The translations under genes and the position numbers were made by a program. The notes beneath the pieces were generated by a model that searched no databases, was not told the DNA's origin, and was given only the letters and a program-made list of their open reading frames with translations. A stretch of DNA of 64,000 nucleotides from Schistosoma mansoni (taxonomy: Eukaryota; Platyhelminthes; Trematoda; Strigeidida; Schistosomatidae): assembly GCF_000237925.1 (NCBI RefSeq), contig NC_031495.1, positions 10,951,852-11,015,851 of the forward strand. The letters run 5' to 3'. Positions 62,497 to 64,000 of this stretch are shown in pieces. Position 1 is the stretch's first letter. Every line of letters starts with the position of its first letter.

Positions 62497-62820
62497 TCAG
62501 AAGGGGGTTTTGTGGAGATTTTAGTAATTTTATATAGTTGAGATCATGAGTCAATTGAANNNNNNNNNNNNNNNNNNNNNNNNNNNNNNNNNNNNNNNNN
62601 NNNNNNNNNNNNNNNNNNNNNNNNNNNNNNNNNNNNNNNNNNNNNNNNNNNNNNNNNNNNNNNNNNNNNNNNNNNNNNNNNNNNNNNNNNNNNNNNNNNN
62701 NNNNNNNNNNNNNNNNNNNNNNNNNNNNNNNNNNNNNNNNNNNNNNNNNNNNNNNNNNNTTCCAGGTTTTCCATAGTGGTCTAGCTTCAATTGACTCATG
62801 ATCTCAACTATATAAGTAAG
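62497..62820. repeat. Hammerhead SINE (family 1) split by an assembly gap
   Basis: The antisense tail arm (62497-62559) enters the gap. A sense tail (62760-62820) leaves it. The visible arms are inverted complements, as in the other fold-back composites. What lies between is unknown. Confidence 0.65.
62560..62759. other. Assembly gap (200 N)
   Basis: Exactly 200 unknown bases inside an inverted repeat, which would be hard to assemble. Confidence 0.95.
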
Positions 62821-63065
62821 ATTAGTTCTATTGACAATTGGTACTATATCGTATGATCACAGGAAACAACAGATTTTGCCATTATAAAAAAATTATGGCA
62901 CCTTACAAAGAGGTATGATGTAATAAATAAAAGCAGTTGTAAATTCAGTCAAATCATTCTGGTTCACTTGCATAAAATTCCTATCTGAGACTATATACTG
63001 AAAGGTAATTGAAAAAAATTAACTTGGAGCATGATTACTTTTGTTGTTAACTTTAAATATAATAC

Positions 63066-63363
63066 TGTAATGAAAAAGAACACGAGTGGGGACAATCGAA
63101 TGTGCATTTGCACAACATTACAGAATATCTCATTAAAATATGAGAACCATACAATGAACAATTAATTTGCAAAATAACAATCAACTGTCTCAATTTGACT
63201 GTTTCTTCTGCAAATATCCGTCCATAGTCTCCGATTATTCATGAATTTTCGTACCAATAGCGTGCCGTTCCCATTCTCTCCTTAACGATCTTCTACTGAA
63301 ATATATTCAATACCCGACCATCGTAATATACTACGTATGTGGATATCAGTAACCAGCACCACA
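63066..63363. mobile_element. LTR-like repeat family A, copy 3 (inverted)
   Basis: It begins TGTAATGAA and, read on the other strand, begins TGTGGTG. It is the reverse complement of the family at 7904 and 13442 over its full length of about 298 bp. The flanks AATAC and ACACT are not an exact duplication. No coding capacity. Confidence 0.55.
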
Positions 63364-64000
63364 ACACTATCAATGAGTTTCAAAAAATTGATTATTCGAC
63401 CTTTCAAAGTTACATAAGATATTGTATTAGTTATAAATTCTATGAGATAGAACAATTGTAAACTAGTTGTGAATAAACTAATGTGAAACTTTTAACTTAA
63501 TAAAGTAATGCTTTGTTCTTCTGACGTGGAAATAATTTCCATTCATCATTAGTATCATAGAATCTACTTATGGATTTGTTTAACCTTAATTATTATAATA
63601 ACTTTTAATAAAGCTCTTTTAGAGAAGTACAGAGAAGAAAGAAAATGTCATTTTTCTAGATACAACTTAGAAAATTTCTAGCATCGATAGGGAAACTTTA
63701 GGTTAGTCGTTTGTATCTTTGGTATTTATAATTTAGTTCTATGTAAACAAAATTCTTGAGATGAAAGATGTAAAGCCAGATAGCGGGAAAGTTGAATACA
63801 TGTAGGATTTAATTTGAGATCCATTTTAATAGATACATTTTGAAGAATATCTTTCTTCAATATATATGAGATGAAGGATTAGAAACTAGCGACTTCTATA
63901 TATAATCGTATCTTCATTTTTTTACTGTTTGGTAAGGAACAATATCTAAGAAGATATTTGGAAGATCTTCATTTGATTTTGTAACGTTGTCATTCTTAAT
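63364..64000. other. AT-rich non-coding end of window
   Basis: No gene or repeat was recognised. Confidence 0.4.

Noticed and set aside
62544-62799. Three open frames spanning the second gap.
   Set aside because: They consist of unknown bases plus SINE arms.

Overview
The window looks like a piece of a blood fluke (Schistosoma) chromosome. It is AT-rich and gene-poor, and it is crowded with short tRNA-headed repeats carrying hammerhead ribozyme cores of the kind described in the Smalpha satellite/SINE family. It also holds RTE-clade (SR2-type) retrotransposons with an APE endonuclease and a reverse transcriptase. The species cannot be decided from this sequence alone.

Only two host genes can be supported. 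One is an intronless, complete histone H4 gene on the minus strand (30892-31203), with a TATA box upstream and a histone-type 3' stem-loop downstream. The other is part of a minus-strand gene whose last exon encodes three C2H2 zinc fingers of the EVI1/PRDM16/hamlet type (40971-41405). A preceding Ser/Asn/Gln-rich exon (42323-43607) has a clean splice donor. An assembly gap of 200 N hides the acceptor and start of the zinc-finger exon.

Layout. 0-11 kb: non-coding, with scattered hammerhead SINEs and one LTR-like repeat. 11-18 kb: two 513-bp solo LTRs of one family, a second LTR-like repeat and more SINEs. 18-25.4 kb: degenerate coding remnants of non-LTR elements, ending in a 5'-truncated RTE copy on the minus strand. 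25.4-28.9 kb: a nearly complete RTE element on the plus strand, broken by one in-frame stop and one frame change. 29.2-29.7 kb: the tail of another non-LTR element facing it. 30.8-31.3 kb: histone H4. 33.8-34.4 kb: a 554-bp element with long terminal inverted repeats. 36.6-41 kb: an RTE relic, SINEs and a 773-bp Merlin-like DNA element with a perfect 8-bp target duplication. 41-43.6 kb: the zinc-finger gene. 45.9-59.6 kb: a dense field of both hammerhead SINE families, including head-to-tail dimers. 60.5-61.4 kb: another RTE relic. 62.5-63.4 kb: a SINE split by the second gap, and the third LTR-like repeat.

The most striking pattern is that the hammerhead SINEs repeatedly occur as fold-back composites. 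An antisense copy is joined directly to a sense copy, always with the two 3' tails outward and with a different internal junction each time. At least ten loci show this. It suggests a recurrent insertion mechanism, such as two reverse-transcription events primed from both strands of one target break, rather than chance nesting.
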